Part shown: in pieces, positions 53,548 to 64,000 of the stretch
How the letters are laid out: each line of letters starts with the position of its first letter
Numbering within the stretch: position 1 is the first letter of the stretch
Assembly (NCBI GenBank): GCA_963971405.1
Contig: OZ020484.1
Coordinates: 15,500,001-15,564,000 of the forward strand
From: Psococerastis gibbosa
Lineage: Eukaryota; Arthropoda; Insecta; Psocodea; Psocidae
Direction of reading: 5' to 3'
DNA length: 64,000 nucleotides
Translations under genes and position numbers: made by a program
The notes under the pieces: model-generated
What the model was told of the DNA's origin: nothing
Seen by the model: only the letters and a program-made list of their open reading frames with translations
Database searches by the model: none

Positions 53548-56310
53548 AACGTGAACATAAACACAGGATTTAAAAAAAAAAACATAGAAAAAATGTAGTA
53601 TTGAACATAGCAAAGGGTAAAATTGTGAGTCAGTACATGTTGTTATAACTTCAACTTCCCCAACACTTGATCAAAATTGTAAATCGCAATGAAATTACAT
53701 TCAATCTCAAATGAGCCAACATTTTAAAAAGGAAAAAATTTCAACCTGGTTTTATGGATGAATAATTTGTTGTACTGACAATTGTCCTCAATTGCATTAT
53801 AATGATTCACTCTGGACAGCTAGGTCTAAAGGTAATATACAATTGCTCACCAGCGTACCTATAGCCTGCTGTCATTAATTGTACGTCATTATTAGCCAAT
53901 CAGGGCGCTGGTTACATGTCATTTAGACTACTGATGGGTAGGGTCCCTGAAGTGATAAAAGACTTGTAACGGTGACTTAGAGGGCAATTTCGAGGCAACT
54001 CTCTGGCAGAAGGTTAAGAAGAAGAAGAAGAGAGAGAGAGAGAAAGAAAGAGAGAGAACAGGTGCAGGATGTTATTAGGGTAAGAGAAGTTAATAAGATG
54101 GCTTACACTATTGTATAAACTTAAAGCTGTATCACCGGGTAAGAAGCTCTGGCCGCTTGCGGCACCTGTTTGACTCATAGACATAATAACAGGGTAAGAG
54201 AATATCTATATTATTTTATATTCAGTGCGTATTAAGTCCTTTTATTATGGTTTGGTTAGTATCCAAGGTCAAATAGACCCTAACAAATTAGATATGGCCA
54301 AATTTCACAGTAACAGTAATTTTTGTGGATTAATGGTATATTTTGTAAATTTGGTAACCTAATGACAGCAACTACTCGTATACTTGCATCGTACGTTCAG
54401 TGGCTACTTTAGAATACTCGATTGGGAAGCCATCAGGACTAGCTTATTCAACAATCAGAAGGAAATACGATAATCAGTGTAATAAATTACGAAAAGGCGT
54501 GGTTTTATAACAGTGAAGTCGGTCAATTAGGTGAAAACGCGTAGGACTAAATTAAATTCCCCTCTATATCCGGCGGCCAATCAAAAGAATCAGCCCAGCA
54601 GTCATTAGCGCACCTACCCCTCTTTTCCCACCCTCGTTCATCCTTTGCTATTTCAGCTTTGAGACTTAAGCTTCTGCAGGTTCTCTTTGAAACTGCGCTT
54701 TTTCACCTTTGCCGAAGGGTTAATAGGGGTGGCATCCCCCATACAGTAGTTTTTAGGGAGATGTATCTACCTATAGAGACGGCGACCAATGTTCGTCAGA
54801 GAGGAATGAAATAAAATTTGACCGTATTATCTTCGATAATGGTAATTAACACTTTTTACGACAAATCAACGATTTCAAGTTGGCGTCCAGTCAAAGTGAA
54901 TATGATAAGTAAAAGTTCATAGTCGTCATTTTGGTTCGAAATTTGGAACACAAGAGTGTTTTGTATGTTGATGTTGTGGTCAGGAAAAGAATGAAGAATT
55001 TTTTTTATTTTTATCTACATACACATAGTAGCATAGAGGAAAAGCGGGCGCTTGTATGGAATCTCCCTACACCTGAAAGGGATTTGTTCTATTGCAATGC
55101 ATAGAGGCTTCCTTCAGAATCCACCAATGACGATGGGAGTATACAACAGGTGCGAGTGAACCTGTACATGTTTCCCTATTTATCCGCCTACAAGCTTTTT
55201 TTTATCGATATCTCCAAAGACGGCGACCTAATTGGCCCAAAAATATTTCAGATTTGTCATCAATGGAATTTTCTTCGTTGGAGAAAGCTCCGAAGATTTT
55301 TTCAACCCCGTAATCAGTAGAGCCTTGCTGATTTGAACGAATATATCAGTCAAGAACATATCAGAGGCCCTTTCACCAGATTTTGAACAATTCTAACTAC
55401 CAAGTGCTACTACGCCAGCAGCATTTAAAAAGAACTGAAAGCGTTCTCTTCAAAAGTCAATAACAGATTAATTGCTGAGACGCCAATTGAACTTTTTATC
55501 AGCCTTTAAAATGCTGCAAAAGTTATGGACCACGCACTACTCATGGCAAAACATTGACAGCCAATACTGTATACTATTTTTAATGAGAGAAACAGGGCTA
55601 CAGAAACTAATTAGGGGGTTCACGAGATAGTCAAATTCATATGTAAGCTAAATTCAGACCATTATGGAAATCAGACTATTCGAGTTCGTTATCCACTTAC
55701 TCAGTTCAAGCATAGAAAAGCCAGGAAATTAGCGGGGGATGGAAGTTGCGTGTGCAAATGAGGAAAAAAACCTTCTGTCTCCTCTGAGTAAAAGGAACAA
55801 ATTGACCTCTGCTGTCACAGATTTTTTGCTTGCGTCAAAATGAAGCTTCTGCCAATGGGAGGTCCAGCTAACTTCATAACCCAGGCGTACCTAATTAATG
55901 GAGGTCAGAGGTCTTTGTTGCTTCCGCCACGGCGAGACTTTTCGCTGTATTTTCTTCATTCCCTTGAATTCCTGCATTTAATTATTTAACGGAAGCTTCA
56001 CGCTTTTCCCCTTCTAATTTTCTGCTAAGTTGTTAATGAAATATTTTTTAACGGTTTAACAGCCATGGTAACCGCCATAACTATGAAATAATAATTAAGA
56101 CAGTGTTGAGGCAATGAATTTCTCAATTTTCTCAAGTTAAGACAAAAGATTAAAACATTTCAATGGCTTTCTGTTGACGTACAATATGATTTTACAAAGT
56201 TGAAAAATCCAATGATACCAGGCACGTGCACCTTACAAGTCGGGTTCACAAAAAATTCATGGAAAAATTTCTAATTTACAGTAGGTCCAACACAACTCAT
56301 AATTTCATTA
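53548..56310. other. Non-coding stretch
   Basis: An (AAG)/(AG) purine run at 54020-54058 follows a possible LINE end (FRGNSLAEG-like wording is uncertain). A more balanced block is at 55750-56000. No exon supported. Confidence 0.4.
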
Positions 56311-56694
56311 GGTGCCCATTCCATTGACCGGTTAGGGCTATTTCCAACAACGGTGACGTGGTAGCAGACATTCAAGACTTAGGTGGCGTTTCTACCGACC
56401 TCGCATTGCAGAATTGACGGAAATGTTTATTTTCCTCTATGCCATAGTTAAAATTGATCAATGATCATACAGTAAAATCACAAACAAACAAACTAAAATT
56501 AAAAAATGGCTTCATGGGATATGTTAAGTACAAACATTTAAATAGATTTCTATAAAAAGAAAAATTCTAATTTCCGTCAATGTCATTTGCATTCTGCAAT
56601 GCGAGATCGGTGGAAACGTAACCTAAGTCTTGAATGTCTGCTACCACGTCACTGTTTTTGGAAATAGCCCTAGCCGGTCAATGGAATGGGCGCC
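56311..56694. mobile_element. Fold-back MITE K, nested composite type
   Basis: 384 bp with ends GGTGCCCATTCCATTGACC / GGTCAATGGAATGGGCGCC and direct TTA on both sides (56308-56310, 56695-56697). Inner pair GGTGGCGTTTCTACCGACC / GATCGGTGGAAACGTAACC, then the core. Confidence 0.87.
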
Positions 56695-58463
56695 TTAATA
56701 ATAACCAATGAAAACATCCATAAATACAACGTTTGTGCGATTGCATCTGTACCTTTAAGGTGTAGGTTCATAAGTGGTAAATCAAATTCAAAGTCTTATA
56801 AAATTCTTTCATTTTAGTTGCAATCTGACACAGGTTTGCATTTGAAATTTCCAAAACACCATGTATGACCCCCCTAAAAACCCCATTTCCGCCGCCCTGA
56901 AAACAATTTAATGCAACCAAATGATAGTTCGAACCCCGACTTTGTCATCAAATTTTTTATCACCCCTCTCAAAATTACTCATAATAACCTAAATATAGAG
57001 TATGGATGGGTGATGTGAATCACCCTGCATTTTAAATTCATCTCAGAGAGATACAACGCCTATTAAGAGAGGCGAGAGCCCTTGTAGTCAGAAAGTCAAT
57101 GAGCAAAAGACAGTCTTACAATCATAGAAAGACTTATTCTTTAATTTAATTAATATGTGACAACCGTTTCAACCAATGGGACTTCCATTCAAATTGAACA
57201 TGACCAGCAATGAAAAGAAACGAAGCACTGTGTTTACTCCTCAAGAACATATTTCTTTAAATTCTTGGTCAAAATTAAATAAACCATTTTGATTCACGAA
57301 ACAAGCAGCGTATTTTCTGATAAGCATATATAAGATTCGTTTTTACAGATCAATGGGTGGCAAATCCGAAGGGGGAACAAGTGGGGAGAAACCCAGAGCT
57401 GTCTTATTATATTGTAGTCCATACGTTTCCGACTTTATGACAAATTCAGAAAATTTTCCGTTATGTGTGGAAGGGGGGGGGGGGAGTAAATCAGAAACAG
57501 TCACGGTAAGTCTGTCAGCAATGTCCTGCAGTCCCCTGTGGGGAGGGCAATGGGACAGAACGCTCGGCGGGGTGCGTGGTAGCGGTCATTCGCTATTTAT
57601 TGCTTGCAAAGAGCACACAGTCCTGCTGTGACCACTGGCCTTGAACATTCAAGTGCTTGTAGAAAAATTTCTTCAAGCGGTTTTCCTTATATTAATTTCT
57701 CCTTACTTTTAGGTATGAATAACCAGTAATGGGGTTTACCCATGCAAGAAATACTAAGTTATTTTATGCATGACGCATTGTGGATTATCATTAAACTAAC
57801 GCTATAACACATATTATATCACTTTAAAGATAAGTTAATAAATTAGATGGATTTAGAAATCACTGAAATCACTTCGGGGTGCTTTTACGCCTATGCTCAC
57901 GATCACCCAAAAGTGTCGAAGTTTCCCCAACATGGCCAACGCATAAAAAATGAGATAATAATAAATGAGCTACAAACACGAAATTATATGTAATTCTTTG
58001 AAGCAAAGGTCGTCCTTTTGATGTCCCCCTAGTCATAAAACATAAGTCGATATAATGTGAGAAGTTTCCACTTTGGAACAGAAATCATTTATCATTCCAA
58101 GGATTGATGCTGAATAAGTTGCAGCTATAATTTTGGCATCATACACATTACAGGACAAGAGATAATCTATAATCTGGTACAAGTCTGTTCTGTTAAATTT
58201 ATAGTTAGTACATTTTAGAAAAAAATCTAGTTTTTATGTTCTAATGCGGAAAAAATTACTTAGTCTGTCAATGCACATTCAACTGTGCCAGTGTAACTCA
58301 TATACAGTATAGGTATTTGAATTAGTAACACGGCTGTCAACATAAAAATTCTAAAATGACACATTAGCAGCATTATAGGTATACGTGTGAAATATATCGT
58401 ATACACACTTATTGCTTGGAGCGTACGACTTTTTAGAGTCCAGCGTTGTTCCCCCAATTGCAG
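56695..58463. other. Non-coding stretch
   Basis: G10 run at 57474. A 92-codon frame at 57353-57631 is low-complexity and unsupported. Upstream exons of the plus-strand gene at 58.4-61.3 kb were looked for and not found. Confidence 0.4.
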
Positions 58464-58598
58464 TTATTTTACTGCTAATTGTAATGAGACTGTCGAAAAT
58501 AACGAGTCTAATTCTCCTGATAGCGAAGTTGCCAGTAACCTAATATTGTCCCTTATCTGCCCTGCAGGAAATATGACACGCATGGCATATCATAATAC
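58464..58598 (+). CDS. Unrecognised gene, third-last exon
   Basis: The acceptor GTTCCCCCAATTGCAG precedes 58464. The exon enters and leaves in phase 2. It reads YFTANCNETVENNESNS, then ASNLILSLICPAGNMTRMAY. The donor AC/GTGAAC is weak, but its phase fits the next exon, giving HNTANLVCQ. Confidence 0.5.
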
Positions 58599-61308
58599 GT
58601 GAACATTGCTATTATACGTTATTATGAACAAAACTCGTATTATGAATCAGCCGTAAGGTAACTCCGAATGTGGAAATTACGTAAGTTCCATTAACCCATT
58701 GCTGCATTAAGGCTTTATTACTCATACACTATACAGTATTACATTATTGTTATGCATGGAGTAGTAGTTAATTTTATCAATGTATTGGGGCAGGGTCTCC
58801 ACTCCAATCAAATTTTGCAACGTTCTTGTGCTTGCACAATGTATCTTAAGATTATAATATAATCTTATTATTATTATTATTATTTATTATTTAATATTAT
58901 ATGAAACTTGGTTTTTCAATGCCGTACAGTAGTAAATATTTACTTTTTCTGCAGTCTGATCGAGGCGTTTATAATACCGGGGTTAAATAAATACCCTATA
59001 GGATTATAACTGTAAACAAACAAATTTTGAATAGCACTTTCCATTATAAAATTATCTTGTTTACCAGTAGATTAAATAAATACCGGTATTATAAACGCCC
59101 CGATCAGGCTGCTGATAGTATTATAATGCATTGAAAATCCACGTCTCAATTCAGAGATAAACTTTCTTTAACTTGCGTCGAAAGTACAAAGTGCTATTCT
59201 GATATTGTTTTGTTTATATTGTATTATTAACCCAGGTAAGCCTAAGTTAACTTGGAACCTCGTGCTTCAGCTGCTGTGGTTTTAAAAAAGTAAAAAGGGA
59301 AGAAATACACGGAAGGTTTGGCGAGAGAGCGAGAAACCAGGTCAGCAGCTAGTCCAATTGCAGGAATATAGACTTTTTCGAGGTGAATTGATTCGAGATC
59401 AGAATCGAAAAAACATGGTCCCTGGGGTGTATGGTCGTGAAATCTCCTTAGCGAGAGTTCACCTTGCTCTAGACCGTAAGCACTAGTACTGTATTATTAC
59501 CATTTATTTTAAAGTGCAGTCATTGCACTATTGTACAATACTGGAGTGGAGTATAGTCGTAGCTGTTTTATGGTGACTTTACAACCAAAAAATGAAACAT
59601 TAGCTATGTATAAATGCAGCGCAACACTACCATAATATGTTTCTACTGTTGATAAATTAATTGAATTGATTAGAATTTACAGTTTTTGCCTTGTTAACCA
59701 TACCGTAAGGTGCATTTTATTAAATGCTTAACTGAGATTACAATAAAACAGCTGCAACTGCTGTAACCGAAATAAGAAGATTTAGAAAAATCTGGACTTG
59801 GCAGGATTCGAACCCACAATCTATGTCTATCCGGGGCATCATCTTAACCGTTTGACCACAAAGTTTCCTAAATCCTCTATACTCTTCGACAAGATTCGTA
59901 TTTGCTAGGCTAACCTGTCTACTTTCTAACCGAACAGATCTGTGAGCTTACTTTATTGCATAAAGGTACTTTATTCAATATATTGCAGCATTACATGTTT
60001 TTTTTTTTTTTTTTTTTAAGGCGCGGGACTCTTTCGAGTATTTGCGCCGGTCGGTGTGTGTGTGTGTGTGTGTGTGTGCGGAAGTCATGGGTGTTTTAGA
60101 CTGGTTTTGTCTACAGTCTACAGGCGGGGCATGACTCCGGTCTTGCTTAGAAAGCTTAATGTTGCCGTGACCGGCCCATGCTTGTCCCCTAATACGTTTG
60201 GCAGGGTGTGTGGTTTCATTACGTGGTATATAATACTGACATTAAACTATCTTATGTTGAAGAGACAACCTCTTCCACCTGCTGTAGCCTACCTCTCTCT
60301 CCCACTCGAACTAAGCTCAGCTCAAACCACAGGGCAAATTTAGTGTGCCAAATATTGCTGGAATTTACAAACCTTCACTCTATGATGGCCCATGAACCCG
60401 AGTCATCCATAATGTTCGTGTTGCAACGCTTGAAAAATGTATGTGATATCAATGAAATTCCGAAATTTTCCAAGTTTCAGGTAAGAAACCTAGCTTATTC
60501 ATAAGCCTACATAAGAGTTGTAAATTAGGATGCGATCAACGTCGGGATGATTTCCCACTCGACAAGCAGAAGAACATATTTTATACTAAATCACTAATTG
60601 TACATTACATAAAATTAATTAATTGATAAAGTTTTAGTTTAGTTTAGTTTATTTTAGTTTTAGCTTAGTTATTAGTATTAAGGGGGCCCCAGCACGGGAG
60701 AAATCCTTCGGGCCACCCCTACGTCATTATATCCCATTATATCACTGTATTGTATGGGATAACCAATACATCCATAACGTTCGTGTTGCAACGCTTGAAA
60801 AATGTATGTGATACCAATGAAATTCCGAAATTTTCCGAGTTTCAGGTAAGAAACCTAGCTTATTCATAAGCCTACATATGGGTTGTAAATTAGGATGCGA
60901 TCAACGTTGGGATGATTTCACAAGTATTAACTCTCACTCGACAAGCAGAAGAACATATTTTATACTAAATCACTAATTGTACATTACATAAAATTAATTA
61001 ATTAATTAATCGATAAAGGTTTAGTTTATTTTAGTTTTAGCTTGGTTATTAGTATTAAGGGGGCCCCAGCACGGGAGAAATCCTTTGGGCCACCCCTACT
61101 TCATTATATCACATTATTTCACTGTATTGTATGGGATGCACAAGGTACAATACTACAGGTATCATTCTCTGCAGATAACCAATACAAAAGCCATGTATAC
61201 CAATGTATATTATAATCCTTACAGAAAATCGCAATTGTGTACTTCCAGGAGGAAAAGCAACGAAAGCAACTGCTGTTTAAGCACAAATATCCGTCAGCAC
61301 TAAGCTGA
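58464..61308 (+). CDS. Unrecognised protein-coding gene, last three exons
   Basis: Exons 58464-58598, 60333-60480 and 61225-61308 join in phases 2 and 0 and end in TGA. The resulting tail of about 120 residues is mostly helical in character: NETVENNESNSPDSEVAS, NLILSLICPAGNMTRMAYHN, then VCQILLEFTNLHSMMAHEPE, FVLQRLKNVCDINEIPKFSK and QEEKQRKQLLFKHKYPSALS. It reads like an armadillo/HEAT-type helical repeat, but I cannot name the family. The gene runs opposite to the sidestep-like gene and may be nested in that gene's long 5' intron. Confidence 0.6.
58952..59111. mobile_element. TGTAAACAAA-core MITE, termini CAGTCTGATCGA
   Basis: 160 bp with ends CAGTCTGATCGAGGCGTTTA / TAAACGCCCCGATCAGGCTG and CTG directly on both sides. 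Highly similar to 40922-41090. It lies in an intron of the plus-strand gene. Confidence 0.82.
59112..59790. other. Intron of the unrecognised plus-strand gene
   Basis: No feature seen. Confidence 0.45.
59795..59862 (-). repeat. tRNA-derived SINE head
   Basis: Minus strand A-box-like TGGTCAAACGGTTAAG and B box GGTTCGAATCC with tRNA-like spacing; 3' side CTGCCAAGTCCAGA. Related to 13086-13279. The acceptor stem does not pair, so it is not a working tRNA gene. Confidence 0.6.
60001..60078. repeat. T17 run and (GT)n microsatellite
   Basis: A T17 run at 60001-60017 and about twelve GT units at 60054-60078. Confidence 0.95.
60333..60480 (+). CDS. Unrecognised gene, penultimate exon
   Basis: A polypyrimidine tract CCTCTCTCTCCCACTC and AAACCACAG precede 60333. 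The donor TTTCAG/GTAAGA follows 60480. Phase 2 in, phase 0 out; 49 full codons (ANLVCQILLEFTNLHSMMAH through NEIPKFSKFQ). An alternative acceptor ATTTAG lies a few bases further in. Confidence 0.6.
60404..61137. repeat. 365-bp tandem duplication including part of an exon
   Basis: Unit 1 starts at 60404 inside the penultimate exon and unit 2 at 60769 (CATCCATAAYGTTCGTGTTG). Both contain the exon end, the donor TTTCAGGTAAGAAACC, and a downstream GGGGGCCCCAGCACGGGAGA. The copied exon part keeps its length (77 nt) and frame, with a few changes (for example KFSKFQ versus KFSEFQ), but has no acceptor. Confidence 0.9.
61225..61308 (+). CDS. Unrecognised gene, terminal exon
   Basis: The acceptor AATCCTTACAG precedes 61225. 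Phase 0, 27 codons (KIAIVYFQEEKQRKQLLFKH, KYPSALS) and TGA at 61306-61308. The charged helix and clean stop argue for a real C-terminus. No canonical AATAAA was found close downstream. Confidence 0.6.
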   Translation, partial: KIAIVYFQEEKQRKQLLFKHKYPSALS

Positions 61309-61893
61309 AATTATGCTCTACAATAGAGTCTCAAGGAGTTTCCTTATCCCGTTCACCTATAAAATACAATCAAGTAAAGAATACAAAAAGAAGGTGATCT
61401 ACGAAGAAATGAGTCCCATATCTTAGAGCTGACAAAGCGTCTCTTTTCCGCCTATCTTGGGAATGAGAATGCCGCTGAAGAAAAACTTGAAGAGGGGGGA
61501 TAACTGTAACCCCGTAAGTGATGTGCAGACGAGACCAACAATCAGCAGTGAGCTCACGTCCCTACAACCTCTCTAAAGCCTGTCGCCAAAGATATTGCTG
61601 TCAGGAGCAGTCCACAAGAGGGTGCTGAGCATAAAAAATCCCTTATGAAAATTGGACGACAATCTGGTTTATGGTCGTACGCGGCCTCCACTGCCATTAC
61701 ATCACCCACTTTACGGTCTACCAAGTCCACATTCTGTTTATAGACTTTTAATTTTTCATGGTGTTTCAAAATTCCTGCAGGCATAGCACAAACAAAAAAG
61801 AATACCTTACCGGGGGATTATATTATACTATGTATTACTGCAGGACAAGTACATTGTCCCTTAGATATAATACATTAATAGTCTAATGTCAAA
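61309..61893. other. 3' flank of the unrecognised gene
   Basis: A 76-codon minus frame at 61554-61784 is unsupported. No repeat recognised. Confidence 0.4.
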
Positions 61894-62310
61894 GCCAGCT
61901 ATTCCACTTGTCAATATTCCGTCAATAATTGACGAGAATTTTGTTTTACTCAATGTCATTGTCCATTTTAATATCCGCACGTTAAGATTGATCAAAGATC
62001 ATAGAATAAAATCCCGCTTTGCAAACAGTAACAAACTAAACTTAAACAATGGCGTCGTCTGGATATGATAAATAATTTTACTTAATTTCTAGGGAACAAA
62101 CGAATTATTTCATAATTTAAATCATAACACTTCTTGTACATTATAAAATTAAAAGAAAGACGGCGGGCAAATTTAAAAAATTGGAAAAAATTGAAAAGAA
62201 AAATGGTCAATTATTGAAGACAAGTGGAATGAGGTGTAAAAATATAAATGATATATCCGGCAATGACATTATCAAAATTGAAGAATAATTGACAAGTGGA
62301 ATTATAGCCT
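61894..62310. mobile_element. Fold-back MITE L
   Basis: 417 bp with ends GCCAGCTATTCCACTTGTCA / TGACAAGTGGAATTATAGCC. The centre has core wording (AAGATTGATCAAAGATCATA, AATGGCGTCGTCTGGATATG). Its outer arms are of the type seen in C and G. Confidence 0.75.
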
Positions 62311-63076
62311 TAGCCAATATTAATATTTAAAACAAAGTTAATGCTAATTATTTAACCCATTTCAATACAACGTTAAAACTACTCAGCACTTTAAAAAAAA
62401 AAGTACGAGTGATCCCGTACATGCTTTTCTATTTATAAAATAGTATATGAACTGAAGTAGATAATAGAGTATTCCATGGTAAATAATTGCCCTATGGTTA
62501 AATTTCAGTTGCTTCGAATTTCCCCTATTTCGTAAATGATACGTGTCATAAAATAAAACTTTAACCATAATATTGTGTTTTATATTATCAGCATGCTCAT
62601 TCTACACTATGCAATTATTGTCCCATCTATCAATTCAGTGCTTTCGGATAGGGAAAATCTATAATTTAACCACGTTCAATTATTTACTATGGAACTAGAA
62701 CGGTACCTATACCAGTTGAAAATAGGAAAGCATGTACGGGTTTCCTTGTACTGCATGTAACAATGGGGGTTCCTCCACAACATTCCAAATTATGCATACT
62801 CATCCCCGAAATACATCATAAGTTACTACAGGCTGTAGATATTTTCAACCACCCGCTTACTAGCAGGAAATGCGAACAGTTCAATATCGAGACAACTTCC
62901 TATTTAACCTCCACCGGTTTCTTGGTTTACAGCATTCAATTTATTGAATACATGTCATTACAAAACCAAGAAACAGGAAATTAACGAGTTTTATCTATTC
63001 TGTTCGTATGGCTTACAGCTGCGGATCATGAAAATGTGCCGCCTGTTTAATTTCCGCAGCACTAAAAGGAATTATT
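62311..63076. other. Non-coding stretch
   Basis: An A-run and short AT-rich sequence; no gene or repeat recognised. Confidence 0.4.
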
Positions 63077-63345
63077 TCTTCTTCTTCAAGTTACAGCCGA
63101 CTGGCTGGCTTGGCAGCAATATGTGACATCAATGCCTCCACTCCCCTCGATCCTGGCACGCCTTCTTCAGCTATTCGTACCTTCCTACATCCTCCATCAC
63201 TTGCTGCAGATACTCTTTTCTCGGGCGCCCAGTTAGTTTGACGCCTTCTATTGTTCCTTTTATGGTGCAGCTTACGAAGTTCTCGTGTCGTAGCAAATGT
63301 CCAATCCAGCGAGCTCTTCTTGTACATATGGATGCAACCTGTGTC
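63077..63345 (-). mobile_element. RTE-like LINE 3' end with (GAA)n tail
   Basis: The minus frame reads RARWIGHLLRHENFVSCTIK, then LTGRPRKEYLQQVMEDVGRY, a stop, and KKACQDRGEWRH, ending in an AAG/GAA run at 63077-63090. This is a dead, 5'-truncated copy. Confidence 0.78.
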
Positions 63346-63358
63346 TTGCTTTCGCTTA

Positions 63359-63725
63359 GGCGCCCATTCCACCGACCGGCTAGGGCGATTTACAAAACCT
63401 GGTGACGTGGTAGCAGACATTCAAGACTTAGGTGGCTTTTCCACCGACCTCGCATTGCAGAATTGACGGAAATGTTTATTTTCCTCTATGCCATAGTTTA
63501 AATTGATCAATGATCATAGAGTAAAATCACAAACAAACAAACTAATATTAAAAAATGGCGTTAAGTACAAACATTTTAATAGATTTCTATAAAAAGAAAA
63601 ATTCTAATTTCCGTCAATGTCATTTGCATTCTGCAATGCGAGGTCAATGGAAACGCCACCTAAGTCTTGAATGTCTGCTACCACGTCACCGTAAATAGCC
63701 CTAGCCGGTCGGTGGAATGGGCGCC
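63359..63725. mobile_element. Fold-back MITE M, nested composite type
   Basis: 367 bp with ends GGCGCCCATTCCACCGACC / GGTCGGTGGAATGGGCGCC and direct TTA on both sides (63356-63358, 63726-63728). Middle GACGTGGTAGCAGACATTCA, inner pair GGTGGCTTTTCCACCGACC / GTCAATGGAAACGCCACC, and the core. Confidence 0.88.
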
Positions 63726-64000
63726 TTATTCTGGCTAGAACCTCCTCATTGGTAACATAGGCTTGCCAAGCATGCGACGATAGCACCACATCTCAAATGC
63801 TGATTCTTTCTTGTGTAGGGGAAATTTAAACAAAATTGGGACACCCACACCTACAACACGAGGTAAAGGGGAGACCTCGTAAGGTCAGCACCACGCACAG
63901 CCATGTAGTGTGAGCGAATGGATCCTATACTACAAGGTTTCGCCTACATTAGAAAACTTTCGACTGAACTGAAATTCCTTAGATACCATCTCTTGTAGGA
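63726..64000. other. Right edge, no feature recognised
   Basis: Short stretch after MITE M with nothing identifiable. Confidence 0.5.

Noticed and set aside
57353..57631. 92-codon plus frame with poly-Gly
   Set aside because: It spans a G10 homopolymer and has no recognisable motif or splice support.
61554..61784. 76-codon minus-strand frame after a possible acceptor (VYKQNVDLVDRKVGD)
   Set aside because: There is a pyrimidine-rich CTGCAG ahead of it, but no identity, and it overlaps the 3' flank of a better-supported plus-strand gene.

Overview
This is a 64 kb piece of an animal nuclear genome, most likely an insect or another arthropod. The evidence is spliced genes with GT-AG introns, AT-rich and repeat-filled introns, and a gene of the sidestep family (five Ig domains plus FN3 plus a transmembrane segment), a family known from arthropods. 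I cannot name the species. Nothing looks bacterial, organellar or viral.

Left end (1-6.2 kb, minus strand): a LOA/Jockey-type non-LTR retrotransposon runs off the left edge. Its ORF2 (endonuclease plus reverse transcriptase) is open as far as it can be read. Its ORF1 (three zinc knuckles) carries one in-frame TAA, and the two frames overlap by ATGA. Just upstream on the same strand are the first three recognisable exons of a CCDC149 homologue, so the element most likely sits inside that gene, in the intron after exon 3.

9.8-23.6 kb (minus strand): nine exons of a sidestep-like cell-surface receptor, in order Ig3, Ig4, Ig5, FN3, transmembrane helix and cytoplasmic tail. The splice phases agree at every junction. 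Signal-peptide, Ig1 and Ig2 exons were not found up to 64 kb, so they probably lie beyond the window, behind a very long first or second intron.

23.6-58 kb: almost entirely transposon debris, with two weak plus-strand exon candidates (a signal-peptide-like first exon at 26.3 kb and a ZAD-like exon at 29.3 kb).

58.4-61.3 kb (plus strand): the last three exons of a gene I do not recognise, phase-consistent and ending in a TGA. Part of its penultimate exon, with its splice donor, lies in a 365-bp tandem duplication.

Repeats dominate. Most striking are 13 copies of a fold-back (hairpin) MITE family with ends like GGCGCC...ATTCCA and several 3-bp TAA/TTA target duplications (PIF/Harbinger-like). 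Some copies are nested composites that appear to have moved as one unit. A second MITE family keeps a constant core but has different termini in different copies. A SINE with a (CTA)n tail has perfect 13-14-bp target duplications in all three copies, and its head resembles 5S rRNA. There are also tRNA-derived SINEs, hAT elements with 8-bp duplications, LINE 3' ends, minisatellites and a near-perfect 118-bp-arm palindrome. I see no CRISPR array, rRNA gene or convincing functional tRNA gene.
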